Source of the DNA: RGIG3009 sp045595845
Lineage (GTDB): Bacteria > Bacillota > Clostridia > Oscillospirales > Acutalibacteraceae
Length of the DNA stretch: 64,000 nt
Direction: 5' to 3'
Assembly (NCBI GenBank): GCA_045595845.1
Contig: JAZOBF010000019.1
Location: 6,758 to 70,757 of the forward strand
The notes under the pieces were generated by a model that had not been told where the DNA came from, did no database searches, and was given only the letters and a program-made list of their open reading frames with translations. A program made the translations under genes and the position numbers. Below, piece by piece: positions 53,428 to 61,946 of this stretch (the stretch's first letter is position 1; every line of letters begins with the position of its first letter).

Positions 53428-53853
53428 TTATTCGCATTGAAGATGAATGAGATGGGCAATACCCGGAATGGATTCGCCTTGTTGACTCGAAGTGGGTGAC
53501 ATCATCGCGCCCGTTGCCATAAATAACCCATTTTTCCACTTACCGCTTTCCATGTTACTTAAAATCAACGAGCACAACACGGATGCCGAACAACCGCACC
53601 CGCTCCCCCCCGAATGAACATCCTGTCGTTCACGGTCATAAATCAGCAGTCCGCAATCAAAATACTCGTCACCGAGTCGTTCGCCGTCACGCGCCATCAA
53701 TGTCTTGAAAAGCGCACTTCCCTCTGCCCCCAGATCACCGCTCGCAATAAAGTCGTACTGTTGGGCGTGGGTATTCGTATCCGCAAAATATTTAAAAAGG
53801 GTATCGGCAGCAGCAGGGGAAAATGTCAAGAGAACACCATAAATTTTTATCAT
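53428..53853 (-). pseudogene. spoVAD: spoVAD, 3' fragment cut by a mobile element
   Basis: SpoVAD is a thiolase-fold DPA-binding protein needed for dipicolinate uptake by the forespore. Only its C-terminal part, about 128 residues out of about 335, is present: PAAADTLFKYFADTNTHAQQYDFIASGDLGAEG, CGLLIYD, QDVHSGGSGCGCSASVL and SPTSSQQGESIPGIAH are family segments. The first 12 codons of the open frame (MIKIYGVLLTFS) come from foreign DNA; the switch lies at about 53816-53819, in the codons where SpoVAD has MGAAMAP (from memory). The 5' half is not in the window. No promoter for the fragment is evident. It may be a dead remnant or a developmentally rejoined gene. Confidence 0.85.
53816..53843 (+). 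repeat. 28-bp direct repeat, copy A, at the spoVAD junction
   Basis: Starts GGGGAAAATGTCAAG and is identical to 60870-60897. Left of it the sequence is spoVAD; right of it is foreign. About 25 bp plus core is the size of one half-site of a large serine recombinase att site, so this is a probable attachment-site half (inference). Confidence 0.7.
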
Positions 53854-53895
53854 CCAAAATTTTCCTTTGATAATGCTGGTTTCAGAAGATTTTTT

Positions 53896-53937
53896 ATGGG
53901 TGCTGTTATGGGTAGGTAGATGTTAAAGAAACACCAT
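53896..53937 (+). repeat. Second conserved block next to copy A
   Basis: ATGGGTGCTGTTATGGG, then ATGTT and ACACCAT at similar spacing, recur next to copy B at 60940-60978. The repeat unit therefore extends over about 100-120 bp with a variable middle. Confidence 0.55.
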
Positions 53938-53990
53938 ACGGCATTTTTATTGTGCTTTTTCAACAAAAAAATTACAATATAATATATAAA

Positions 53991-54023
53991 CTCAACCCCT
54001 ACCGATATCCGATAGGGGTTGAG
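53991..54023 (-). terminator. Terminator of the giant surface protein gene
   Basis: CTCAACCCCTA/TAGGGGTTGAG, an 11-bp stem with an 11-nt loop, lies 17 bp after the stop codon on the minus strand. Confidence 0.75.
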
Positions 54024-54039
54024 TATTAATTATATTGTT

Positions 54040-57000
54040 TTAGTTTTCTTCTAATGATTCTTTTCTCTTTTTGCTATACAGCGTTGTGCCAAAAAGTCCT
54101 GTGCTGCTTACAAACAGAAGAGCAAACCACATCCATAAATTGCTATTATCACCGGTTTGAGGAGATTCAAAGTCGGGTTCCGGTGTAGGAGCGGTATAAA
54201 CATTTGTGAAGATTACACCGTCTGCAGTTTCCGTGCCCTTTGTATAGGTGTATTTAACCTTGAATGTGCCGTCCAGATTATCGGTGACGTCAACCTTTAC
54301 TGTATAAACAGTATTGTCGTAGGTTATTTCCTTTTCACTGCCGTTTACTTCACGAATAGTATATACATATTCACCCGCTTCATTAACTGGTATAGCAGTA
54401 AATTCGAAACTACCGTCAGCAGAGTTTTTAACAGTTTCAAGTATTACATTATTCTTATCGTAAAGCTCAAAGGAAAATTCATCTGCCTTAAGCTCACGAC
54501 CTGTAAGAATCTTAGTTGCCTGTAAGGTAATGTGTGTGGGGTCTGCTTTATAGGTGTTATTGAAAATTATTTCACCGTTTTTGGTAATATTTTCATAATG
54601 AACAACCTCGGTTAGAACACCGCCTACCTCTTCTTTGGTAACAGTACCTTTATAAAGCTGTTTGCCCTCTACAATATCAGTTGTAGACGTATCATCTTTA
54701 ATATGAAGAACTCCGTTGTCATCCTGAATCACTTCTAAAACAACATGATAGGAAGCAGTATCGTAGGAAACTCCTTTTTCATCGCCAATTATTTCGGTAA
54801 TCTTGTAGTGATAAATACCGGCTTCTGGAATGGTAACTCGAGGGAATTTGAAGATATCATTGCCACCGTCTTTAAAGTTTTTGACAGTGTCGCCGATTTG
54901 TTCGCCGTTTATAGCATTTATTAACCTAAACTCAAATTCTCCATCTTTAATAGATCTTCCGTCTAGAGTTTTAGTTCCACCGAACTCAGCCGAAATATCG
55001 AATGTAATAGGTGTTGGAACAAAACCGTTGCGGAATACGATTTCGGAGGATTCCATGTTGTTTTTGCGAATAGAAACCCTTGCAGACAAAACACCTTCGG
55101 AATTATCTGTAACTGTTATAGTAACCGCATATATAGATTCGTCATAATCATAGTTTGTGCTTGTAGTTGTTTTTTCGGTAATATTATAGGTGTAAACACC
55201 TGCTTTATCGAAAACGAGTTTATTAAAGGTGAATATACCTTTAGCGTTTTTAACTGTATTGTCATAACCTGTGGGAAGTACTGTGTTTCCGGTAGGTGTG
55301 ATAACAAACTCGAATTCGTCGTCTTGCAAGGTTTTACCCGTAAGAATTTTTGAGCCCGATAAGGTTACCTCGGCATCTTTAGGGTTATAAACATTGTTGA
55401 ATACAATACTGTCTACTATAGTTCCCGTTGTTCCATCCCATTTAGAGTAACTTGGGGTTGCCTGTAACCATGAGGTATTGGTAGAACTGTTGATATTTTG
55501 AGTTACATTAACAATTATACGGTATTCATTATTGTCATAGGTTATACCTTTTATGGTCTGACCGCTATTTTCTTCAACAACAACGAAATAGTAGGTGCCT
55601 ATACTATCAAAGGACAGGGTTTCAAATGCAAAATCACCGTTTACGTTGTTGGTGGCAGTTTTCGCGGTTTTTCCTGTGTAGTCAAAGGTGCTGTCGGTTT
55701 CGTAAAGCTTGAAATTAAACTCATCTGCATTTTGAACGCGGTTGGTTAATACTTTGTTGCCGTTCAAAATAAGCTGTGCTTTTTCAGGATAATTGTAAAC
55801 ATTAGTAAATGTCGGTACGGTGACAATATTATTTCCATCATATATAACATGGTCTGCTGAAATAGTGCCATCTAGATTATCTTTAACAGTAACAACAACT
55901 TTATATACAGAGGTGTCGTAGGTAATATCAGTAACTCCTGTGTTAATCTCTGCAAGATAATAAACAAATTCGGTACCCTCAGCAGTTGCTATATTTGCGG
56001 CATAGGTAAGGTCTATGTGTGCTTTACCTAATGCATCTGTACGTGTAGATTCAGCTACTAATGTTGCATTGGCAATATCCGAAGAATCATAAAGTCCGAA
56101 TTCGAAACCGTTAAGAGCAAAGTCATTTATGGCTTTGTTTATATTTATTCTGACAGTTGCACTACCTGTGGGTTCATACACATTGTTAAAGTTTGCGGAT
56201 ACGTTGAAGTTATTACCCTGCTTTGTAACGGTTGTATAAGCCTCGTTGTTAACGGCTGTGATTTCGAGGCGGCCGTCCATATCGGCATCCGCTACAACAA
56301 CCGAGAATCTACGCTCGGCAGTATCATAGGTGATACCTCCTATAGCGCCTTGGACTTCGCTTATCGTGTAGTGATAAGTACCCGCCTTTAGATAATCTTC
56401 GCTTGTTAATTGTAATAATGACCTCTTATCTGTATCGTTATTGTCAATTGTAAACTGTGAAACGGTAATATTATCACGCTTAACCTCAAAGCTATAGCTT
56501 TCACCGTTTAACCAATTGGTGCGGTTACCTGTTATAGTCTTTGTAACATCAACTGTTACATTTTGACCATCAGTACCCACAGGATTGTAGGTATTAACAA
56601 TAATTGCTTGATCATTAGATGTAGCATCTATAACGCCGGTCATAGAACTTCTGTCTGCATTAAATTGGAATCCGTCAGGAATACTGCTCTGCGGCTCAAC
56701 CACAGTGTACTTAGTTTCTTCGGGAATATTTCTCAGAACAAAGGATTCGCCCTCAGAAAGTATAACTGTAAATTTACCGTTTGCAGGTATTTCAATATAT
56801 CCTGCAGAGTTAGAAGCTTCAAAGCGACCCGATATAGGTCTGTCAGATTGGTCTTTGAGGGTTACCTCTGCGGTGAATTTTATATCATCCTTAATATCAA
56901 CAGGATTTCCGTTTTCTAGGACAACCCGCTTTGTAATTACGAGATCACCTTCGCCCATCGCAGTATTTACAAAGTCTACACCGTCTATGAAATATGCCGC

Positions 57001-59895
57001 AATAGTACCTGATGCCATCGTGCCGGTGGAAGCACCGTTTACGTGAACTGATTTAATCTTATAATCATCGTTAGAGGATACTTCTTCTACGGTATAGGTA
57101 GCACCTGTGGGAACACCTGTAAGCCAGAATGTTTGGTCCTTTGAAAGATTAAAGGTATAGGTACCTGTGGATGAGAGATTTATCACAGTTGGTTCTCCTA
57201 AAGGAACAACATCAAGGTCGGTTATCCAACTGTTAAGCTCCCCTGTAAAAGGAGCTCCGTCTTCATTATGAACGGTAATACGGAAACTGAAATCAGTAGA
57301 AGTATTCGGCTCCACTATATCAACCGTTTTAGAAACCCTTAGTCCTTGTGCGGGAGTAACCTCTAAAAGACCGTTGTTACCAAGGTTCATATCAACGTAG
57401 AAGACATTATTTTCTTCGGTAAGATATGGGTGGAATACCATGTGAGCCGATTTGGTATCAATACCGTCTGTATCACTCTTTTGCTCGTCATACACCTGAA
57501 GTTCACGGGCAGGAGTACCTTTTGGCACAACATAGGCACCCGTTTCGCCTGTAAGTGTTTCAAAATCAGGTTTCCAGGTAGCTGCATTTATCGAAGCCGC
57601 CGACATTTTTTCGTAAAGGAATATCGGCTTTTTATCGGCGGTATTTTTGAAGACATAGCGTCTATGATAATATTCGCCGTTCTCATTAAGTGTTTCATTA
57701 TTTTTTACAAGGACATACTCTTGGTTTACACGCTTATAAACAGCCGAATCAAAGGTATAGTAGAAACGCTCGTTTTCCTTAGATGGTGTAAACTCTGCGA
57801 GTGTGGTAATATGCTTATCGTGAGTAGAAGCAGTAATATCAAAATAGTTAGTCCAGAACTGTCTTGTGATACCATCTGCCGCAATGTGCCTTTGCTCGGT
57901 AATACGAGCGATGTTAAGCTCGTTAAGGTCGGAACGAAGTCCGCTTTCGAAAATCAAACGAATAGGAGAAATTTTATCTGCGTTTTCGACCGTAACATTA
58001 ACATTTTGTGCCAATTCAACATTTGTACCCTCAAGTGTTACAAGATAGGTAACCATAGGTACCAATGAGGCAGGTATTTTCCAAAGTAATGTCTGCTCAC
58101 CTGTAGCAATATCGGTGCGTATTTGTACCGACATATACATCATATCGGAGTTTTTAATACTACCTGTAGTTTCACCAAGGAAACCGTAAGATTTATTTTT
58201 ATAAACAGCGTCTGCGGGAGCAGTAGAAGTGGAATTCTCATCCCAGAAGCCCGCATAAGTGCCGTCAGCTTTGGCGTACCAACCAATATAGTTGGACCAG
58301 TCTGTAGCCGATTTATATTTGAGTTGACCCGCATTAAATGCGTTGCTTACAAGTGCCTGAGCATCTGCTGTAGAAGCAATTCCCAGACGGGTCTTAACGG
58401 CTCTAATAAATTCATCGCCTAATTCGGTGGGATTATCAGGTGTGCCAAGACCGTTATCCGAAGTGTCGGCAAGTTTGGAAGCCATCATATGACCATCGTA
58501 AAGTGTGTCACCGAGCAAAATGCCGTTAATATTTTTGACTTCCATATATTCGCCCAATTTATCCTCAAACTCAACATATCCTGAGAAGTCGGGGCTGCCA
58601 CCCTCCAAATGCGTTGGATAGTAACGTGATTGTAAAATTATCTCATCTACGATTGACTGGAAAGCATCGGTAAGTCCGGTGCCAGATGCAGAGAAGTATT
58701 CATCCACATAGGATTTGTTTGTTACGTAAGAATTTTTAGTAATAGCAACATTAGAATATCGGGTAGACTGACTGTTAGTATTTTTAACCCTTACCGAAAG
58801 ACTGCCTGTTGTTAAATTATTATAAGAATTCCATAAGGCATCTGTGTAGGTGGATGAATCAGGATTCATAACACTTTTTGCTACATCATTGTTACCAATA
58901 TTGAATCCTAACGTATAGAAAAGTCCTCTCACATCGGATTCTTCACCTTGATAGTGAGCTTTTATACGGTTGATAACATAGGATGCTGTAAGCTGAGTAA
59001 GAAAAGCGTTTCCTTCAATAAGGCCGCTTTCATCGCCGTTTCCTACATTAGAAGTGCCTACATTAGCATAATTTGTAGTGCCTGTAGATGGAGCGCCGTC
59101 AGACATAAGCACCAAAATAGGCATACGGTTATCGCCCGATTGCCAGTTGTTATCACTTATAACGGTATCCATATCTTCAAACATTTTTAAAGCTTCCCAA
59201 AGACCTGCCTGAATATAGGTGCCGCCGCCAAAGCTTTTAGTTTTTCGGTCAAAGTTTTTTGTTCCCCTGACATCACTGTCCACCGAAACCGTTCCTTGAT
59301 TATTAAGACTTAAATAATTACCGTCAGAACCCGTTGTATATCTGTCTATAGGAAGTATTTGGGTAACGCTCTCTGAATACGTAGACGTACCGACATTATC
59401 ATCTGCAGAATAAAGTACCACCCCTACTCTATTATTATTGTTAGTATCGAGCAGTCTTTTTATTGCACTATTAGCCGCATCTATAAGGCGGTCTTCCGAA
59501 TTCGAATTTTCCATAGAACCCGAAAGGTCGAGTACTAATACTGTGTCGGTAGGAACAGTAGAATAGCCCACAACCTCTTTATTTGCTGCTAATGCAGATA
59601 AAGCAGTGAGGAAATTCTGATCATCATTTATCATTTTTACACTGTCCGGAAAATCCGAAGCATCCGTAAATACTGATTTATCAGTCCAAACACCACCTGC
59701 GTTAGTGGTATCAAGATTATTAATATCAAAATACTTTGTCCAGTTATCCATTGTGTTTACATCGACAATACGATTATAATACGGATTTGTCGCCGTCTTA
59801 GCTGCAAACACCGACATTGGCAAACACGACAATATCACAGCAAAACATAGAGCAATACTTATAATCTGTTTTGTAAGGCGCTTTCTGTTTTTCAT
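54040..59895 (-). CDS. Giant cell-wall-anchored vWA and isopeptide-repeat surface protein
   Basis: The 1951-residue protein has a signal peptide (1-31), a von Willebrand A domain (about 115-420) with the MIDAS motif DLSGSMENS at 123-131, and a long middle part. At least six pilin-type isopeptide/Cna-B-like repeats fill about 1070-1900, each beginning like ITLQATKILTGRELKADEFSFEL and containing a YDNTVYTVKV-type Asn strand. The C-terminus has the sorting signal SPQTGD, a hydrophobic helix and a basic tail (KKRKE). It probably acts as an adhesin or pilus-tip-like protein. No sortase or pilin genes are adjacent. It follows the TetR gene by 23 bp and has a GGAGGA Shine-Dalgarno. Confidence 0.85.
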   Translation of the reverse strand: MKNRKRLTKQIISIALCFAVILSCLPMSVFAAKTATNPYYNRIVDVNTMDNWTKYFDINNLDTTNAGGVWTDKSVFTDASDFPDSVKMINDDQNFLTALSALAANKEVVGYSTVPTDTVLVLDLSGSMENSNSEDRLIDAANSAIKRLLDTNNNNRVGVVLYSADDNVGTSTYSESVTQILPIDRYTTGSDGNYLSLNNQGTVSVDSDVRGTKNFDRKTKSFGGGTYIQAGLWEALKMFEDMDTVISDNNWQSGDNRMPILVLMSDGAPSTGTTNYANVGTSNVGNGDESGLIEGNAFLTQLTASYVINRIKAHYQGEESDVRGLFYTLGFNIGNNDVAKSVMNPDSSTYTDALWNSYNNLTTGSLSVRVKNTNSQSTRYSNVAITKNSYVTNKSYVDEYFSASGTGLTDAFQSIVDEIILQSRYYPTHLEGGSPDFSGYVEFEDKLGEYMEVKNINGILLGDTLYDGHMMASKLADTSDNGLGTPDNPTELGDEFIRAVKTRLGIASTADAQALVSNAFNAGQLKYKSATDWSNYIGWYAKADGTYAGFWDENSTSTAPADAVYKNKSYGFLGETTGSIKNSDMMYMSVQIRTDIATGEQTLLWKIPASLVPMVTYLVTLEGTNVELAQNVNVTVENADKISPIRLIFESGLRSDLNELNIARITEQRHIAADGITRQFWTNYFDITASTHDKHITTLAEFTPSKENERFYYTFDSAVYKRVNQEYVLVKNNETLNENGEYYHRRYVFKNTADKKPIFLYEKMSAASINAATWKPDFETLTGETGAYVVPKGTPARELQVYDEQKSDTDGIDTKSAHMVFHPYLTEENNVFYVDMNLGNNGLLEVTPAQGLRVSKTVDIVEPNTSTDFSFRITVHNEDGAPFTGELNSWITDLDVVPLGEPTVINLSSTGTYTFNLSKDQTFWLTGVPTGATYTVEEVSSNDDYKIKSVHVNGASTGTMASGTIAAYFIDGVDFVNTAMGEGDLVITKRVVLENGNPVDIKDDIKFTAEVTLKDQSDRPISGRFEASNSAGYIEIPANGKFTVILSEGESFVLRNIPEETKYTVVEPQSSIPDGFQFNADRSSMTGVIDATSNDQAIIVNTYNPVGTDGQNVTVDVTKTITGNRTNWLNGESYSFEVKRDNITVSQFTIDNNDTDKRSLLQLTSEDYLKAGTYHYTISEVQGAIGGITYDTAERRFSVVVADADMDGRLEITAVNNEAYTTVTKQGNNFNVSANFNNVYEPTGSATVRININKAINDFALNGFEFGLYDSSDIANATLVAESTRTDALGKAHIDLTYAANIATAEGTEFVYYLAEINTGVTDITYDTSVYKVVVTVKDNLDGTISADHVIYDGNNIVTVPTFTNVYNYPEKAQLILNGNKVLTNRVQNADEFNFKLYETDSTFDYTGKTAKTATNNVNGDFAFETLSFDSIGTYYFVVVEENSGQTIKGITYDNNEYRIIVNVTQNINSSTNTSWLQATPSYSKWDGTTGTIVDSIVFNNVYNPKDAEVTLSGSKILTGKTLQDDEFEFVITPTGNTVLPTGYDNTVKNAKGIFTFNKLVFDKAGVYTYNITEKTTTSTNYDYDESIYAVTITVTDNSEGVLSARVSIRKNNMESSEIVFRNGFVPTPITFDISAEFGGTKTLDGRSIKDGEFEFRLINAINGEQIGDTVKNFKDGGNDIFKFPRVTIPEAGIYHYKITEIIGDEKGVSYDTASYHVVLEVIQDDNGVLHIKDDTSTTDIVEGKQLYKGTVTKEEVGGVLTEVVHYENITKNGEIIFNNTYKADPTHITLQATKILTGRELKADEFSFELYDKNNVILETVKNSADGSFEFTAIPVNEAGEYVYTIREVNGSEKEITYDNTVYTVKVDVTDNLDGTFKVKYTYTKGTETADGVIFTNVYTAPTPEPDFESPQTGDNSNLWMWFALLFVSSTGLFGTTLYSKKRKESLEEN

Positions 59896-59918
59896 ATTAA
59901 TTCCTCCATTTATAATAA

Positions 59919-60614
59919 TTATCGATTTAACAACTCACGAAACATTTGCTCATTTGTTTTCGTGACGTGCTTTTTAAAGTTTTTCAGTACCTGCTTGCAT
60001 AAGTTTTTATAGTCTAACGAGAATACTTTTTCTATATTCTTGTTTTGAATTTCTTCCGGGACCCCGTAAATACTAAGAATATTATGCAACGCGCCCGAAA
60101 TCCTCGTTTCCAATGGCACTGGGTTTCCCACTGTCATCAGCGTTGCATATTCAATGCCCGATACAAGAATTTCCGCCTCTGAAAACTGTTCATCAGACCA
60201 CTCGGGTTGATATTTTTTAAAAATCTCTTTAGAACGTTTAGTATCGTTTTTACGAATAATATCAAGACATAGAGGACTTGAATATGAAGAAATGAAAAAA
60301 TCTTTTATGACGCTGTCATCCTCACATGCGCTTGTCATTGTTGTAAGCTCCAAACATATTGCCATTATAGAGCCGTCTTCTTTATCAGCCTCTTGCTCCA
60401 TCATTTTCCATTGATAGTCACAAAGCATATCCACAAGCTCCGCAAGTAAATGTTCTTTAGTTGGAAAATGAAATGTTAAATTGCCAGGACTCATCTCCAA
60501 CTCCTTGGCTATTGACGACACCGTTGTGTTCGTATAACCTTTTTCAAGGAACTGTTTAGAAGCTTCGTTAATAATTTCAGTCCTCGTCAAAGCACTTTTA
60601 TCAATTTTGGCCAT
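59919..60614 (-). CDS. TetR-family transcriptional regulator
   Basis: The 231-residue protein has the TetR helix-turn-helix at the N-terminus (TRTEIINEASKQFLEKGYTNTTVSSIAKELEMSPGNLTFHFPTKEHLL, about 8-57) and a helical ligand domain. The start at 60614 has GGGGAG 6 nt upstream; ATG at 60617 is an alternative. It shares a transcript with the surface protein gene. A 6-2-6 inverted repeat inside its own promoter suggests autoregulation of both genes. Confidence 0.9.
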   Translation of the reverse strand: MAKIDKSALTRTEIINEASKQFLEKGYTNTTVSSIAKELEMSPGNLTFHFPTKEHLLAELVDMLCDYQWKMMEQEADKEDGSIMAICLELTTMTSACEDDSVIKDFFISSYSSPLCLDIIRKNDTKRSKEIFKKYQPEWSDEQFSEAEILVSGIEYATLMTVGNPVPLETRISGALHNILSIYGVPEEIQNKNIEKVFSLDYKNLCKQVLKNFKKHVTKTNEQMFRELLNR

Positions 60615-60667
60615 CATCTTCTCCCCTGTGTAAAAACAATTGGATGTCCCTCCACCCTTCAAATACT

Positions 60668-60696
60668 ATTATAGTATACATACTAATATTTGTCAA
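60668..60696 (-). promoter_or_regulatory. Promoter and operator of the tetR-adhesin operon
   Basis: On the minus strand TTGACA (60696-60691), 17-bp spacer and TATAAT (60673-60668) are consensus. The spacer holds an inverted repeat TAGTAT-N2-ATACTA (60672-60685), a likely TetR operator. Confidence 0.8.
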
Positions 60697-60869
60697 TGAC
60701 TATTTTTCTATTTTTACAATGAAAGAATGTATTTCACATGCAAAACACGGTAGATTCCCCCACCGTAATAATATATCCATTATATATGTGTATATTTGCT
60801 TTTCGACACCTTTTGCCTGTTTGTTTGAATATATTTCCTATTCTACCAAAAATATGCAAAATATTACAC

Positions 60870-60897
60870 GGGGAAAATGTCAAGAGAACACCATAAA
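60870..60897 (+). repeat. 28-bp direct repeat, copy B, inside the element
   Basis: Identical to 53816-53843 over 28 bp, with different flanks on both sides (TTACAC to the left). If it marks a reconstituted attP at the junction of two tandem elements, its left flank should resemble the sequence at the right end of the whole insertion. Confidence 0.7.
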
Positions 60898-60939
60898 ATT
60901 CCTCAAAAAAATTTTTTTGACCCTTAAAATTGGGAAATT

Positions 60940-60978
60940 ATGGGTGCTGCCATGGGAGCCCATAATGTTTTACACCAT
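60940..60978 (+). repeat. Second conserved block next to copy B
   Basis: ATGGGTGCTGCCATGGG followed by ATGTT and ACACCAT, matching 53896-53937 with two base changes in the first part. Confidence 0.55.
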
Positions 60979-61040
60979 AAATAAATGTTGTCGTTGTTTT
61001 TGTACTTATTGTTGCCACTGGCTACATTTATAGCATAAAA

Positions 61041-61076
61041 AATAACCGCCCTGTCCTGAAAAAACAAGCGGTTATT
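61041..61076 (-). terminator. Possible terminator after the nucleotidyltransferase
   Basis: AATAACCGC and GCGGTTATT flank an 18-nt loop; on the minus strand TTTTTTATGC follows. It is 84 bp beyond the stop codon. Confidence 0.5.
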
Positions 61077-61159
61077 CGCAAAACTTCAGGCTAACCGTCT
61101 ATCGGTTTGCCTTATTTCACTTATATTATATCATATTATTTACGATTGTCAATTTTTAA

Positions 61160-61498
61160 TCAGTTGAACTTAATTCCATCCTTATTAACATTAGTATAGA
61201 AAGGATTATCATTCATATACTTATAAAATGTTTCGCAATCGCATAAAGTTACGGTTACTACGACATCATACTGAAGACCAAGTTCAGAAGTCAATGATAT
61301 AAAAGGCTTTTTAAAACCTGATATTTGTTCACGAGGCACCTTTGCTAAAACCATAATATCAATATCCGATTCTTCGGTTTGCTCTCCTCGGGCATACGAA
61401 CCATAAAGAACAGTTGAATCTAATTTATCTCCAAATAAAGATTTAGCAAGTGTAGCTATCTGTTCGGTTATATATGTTAGTTGTTCATTATTACACAT
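61160..61498 (-). CDS. Nucleotidyltransferase domain protein
   Basis: The 112-residue protein has the minimal nucleotidyltransferase motif YGSYARGEQTEESDIDIMVL (GS-x-A-x9-D-x-D, about 32-51) and a third Asp candidate in LQYDVVV. MNT-type proteins often pair with HEPN partners as toxin-antitoxin modules. Here the partner gene is the 80-residue ORF 3 bp upstream, which does not look like HEPN. Confidence 0.8.
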   Translation of the reverse strand: MCNNEQLTYITEQIATLAKSLFGDKLDSTVLYGSYARGEQTEESDIDIMVLAKVPREQISGFKKPFISLTSELGLQYDVVVTVTLCDCETFYKYMNDNPFYTNVNKDGIKFN

Positions 61499-61501
61499 TT
61501 T

Positions 61502-61744
61502 TTAAATACCTTTAACACCCCACAAAAATTTCTTTCGCAGATAATCTGCATGTTCAGGCGTTATACTTCCATCATTAATTTCTGCAATATTAATGCTGCC
61601 GTACAATTCTCCCCACAAGCAATCCAATAAAGATGATTTCTCTTCAAGACCTTTCTTATAGGCGTCTAAATCGTGCTGAAGATATGACGGCAATCCATAT
61701 TCGTATGAGCGTTCACGCTCTTCTTTTATTTTATCTTTATCCAT
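61502..61744 (-). CDS. Small acidic protein paired with the nucleotidyltransferase
   Basis: The 80-residue protein contains LLDCLWGELYGSINIAEINDGSITPEHADYLRKKFL. I recall similar small proteins beside nucleotidyltransferases in gut Firmicute mobile DNA, but no function is known to me. It has GGTGGTGAA upstream and a consensus promoter at 61779-61807. Confidence 0.65.
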   Translation of the reverse strand: MDKDKIKEERERSYEYGLPSYLQHDLDAYKKGLEEKSSLLDCLWGELYGSINIAEINDGSITPEHADYLRKKFLWGVKGI

Positions 61745-61778
61745 ACTAGATTCACCACCTGTAATAATATCAGTTAGT

Positions 61779-61807
61779 ATTATAACAATTCACTGAAACA
61801 GAGTCAA
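61779..61807 (-). promoter_or_regulatory. Promoter of the small protein-nucleotidyltransferase pair
   Basis: On the minus strand TTGACT (61807-61802), 17-bp spacer and TATAAT (61784-61779) lie 35 bp before the start. Confidence 0.8.
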
Positions 61808-61841
61808 GGTCATCAAAAACGGAATCTTATGTAGTGCACAC

Positions 61842-61863
61842 ATGTTATCATATATGATAACAT
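61842..61863. promoter_or_regulatory. Perfect 22-bp palindrome
   Basis: The 22-bp sequence beginning ATGTTATCATA is identical to its reverse complement. It lies 35 bp upstream of the -35 of the 61744 promoter and downstream of the SLOG terminator. It could be an operator for a dimeric regulator. Confidence 0.5.
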
Positions 61864-61904
61864 ATGCTAAATTGATACCCACTAACGGCATTTTACATAA
61901 AAAT

Positions 61905-61935
61905 AAGTCGCCTTATCATAATTGAAAGGCGACTT
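61905..61935 (-). terminator. Terminator of the PRTase-SLOG operon
   Basis: AAGTCGCCTT/AAGGCGACTT with an 11-nt loop is followed on the minus strand by ATTTTTATG, 12 bp after the SLOG gene stop. Confidence 0.75.
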
Positions 61936-61946
61936 ACTACTATAAG

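Larger units (their letters stand above)
60697..61159. other. Intergenic stretch at the inner element junction
   Basis: No coding region is convincing. It holds copy B of the repeat, the second conserved block and a hairpin AATAACCGC/GCGGTTATT (61041-61076) that may terminate the nucleotidyltransferase transcript. Confidence 0.6.

Noticed and set aside
54900..59000. CRISPR-like repetition in the surface protein gene
   Set aside because: The periodicity is at protein level (isopeptide repeats) with diverged DNA and no spacer structure.
53820..60897. Insertion sequence or transposon bounded by the 28-bp repeats
   Set aside because: No transposase gene and no terminal inverted repeats lie between the copies, and no short target duplication is visible; serine-recombinase att sites fit better.
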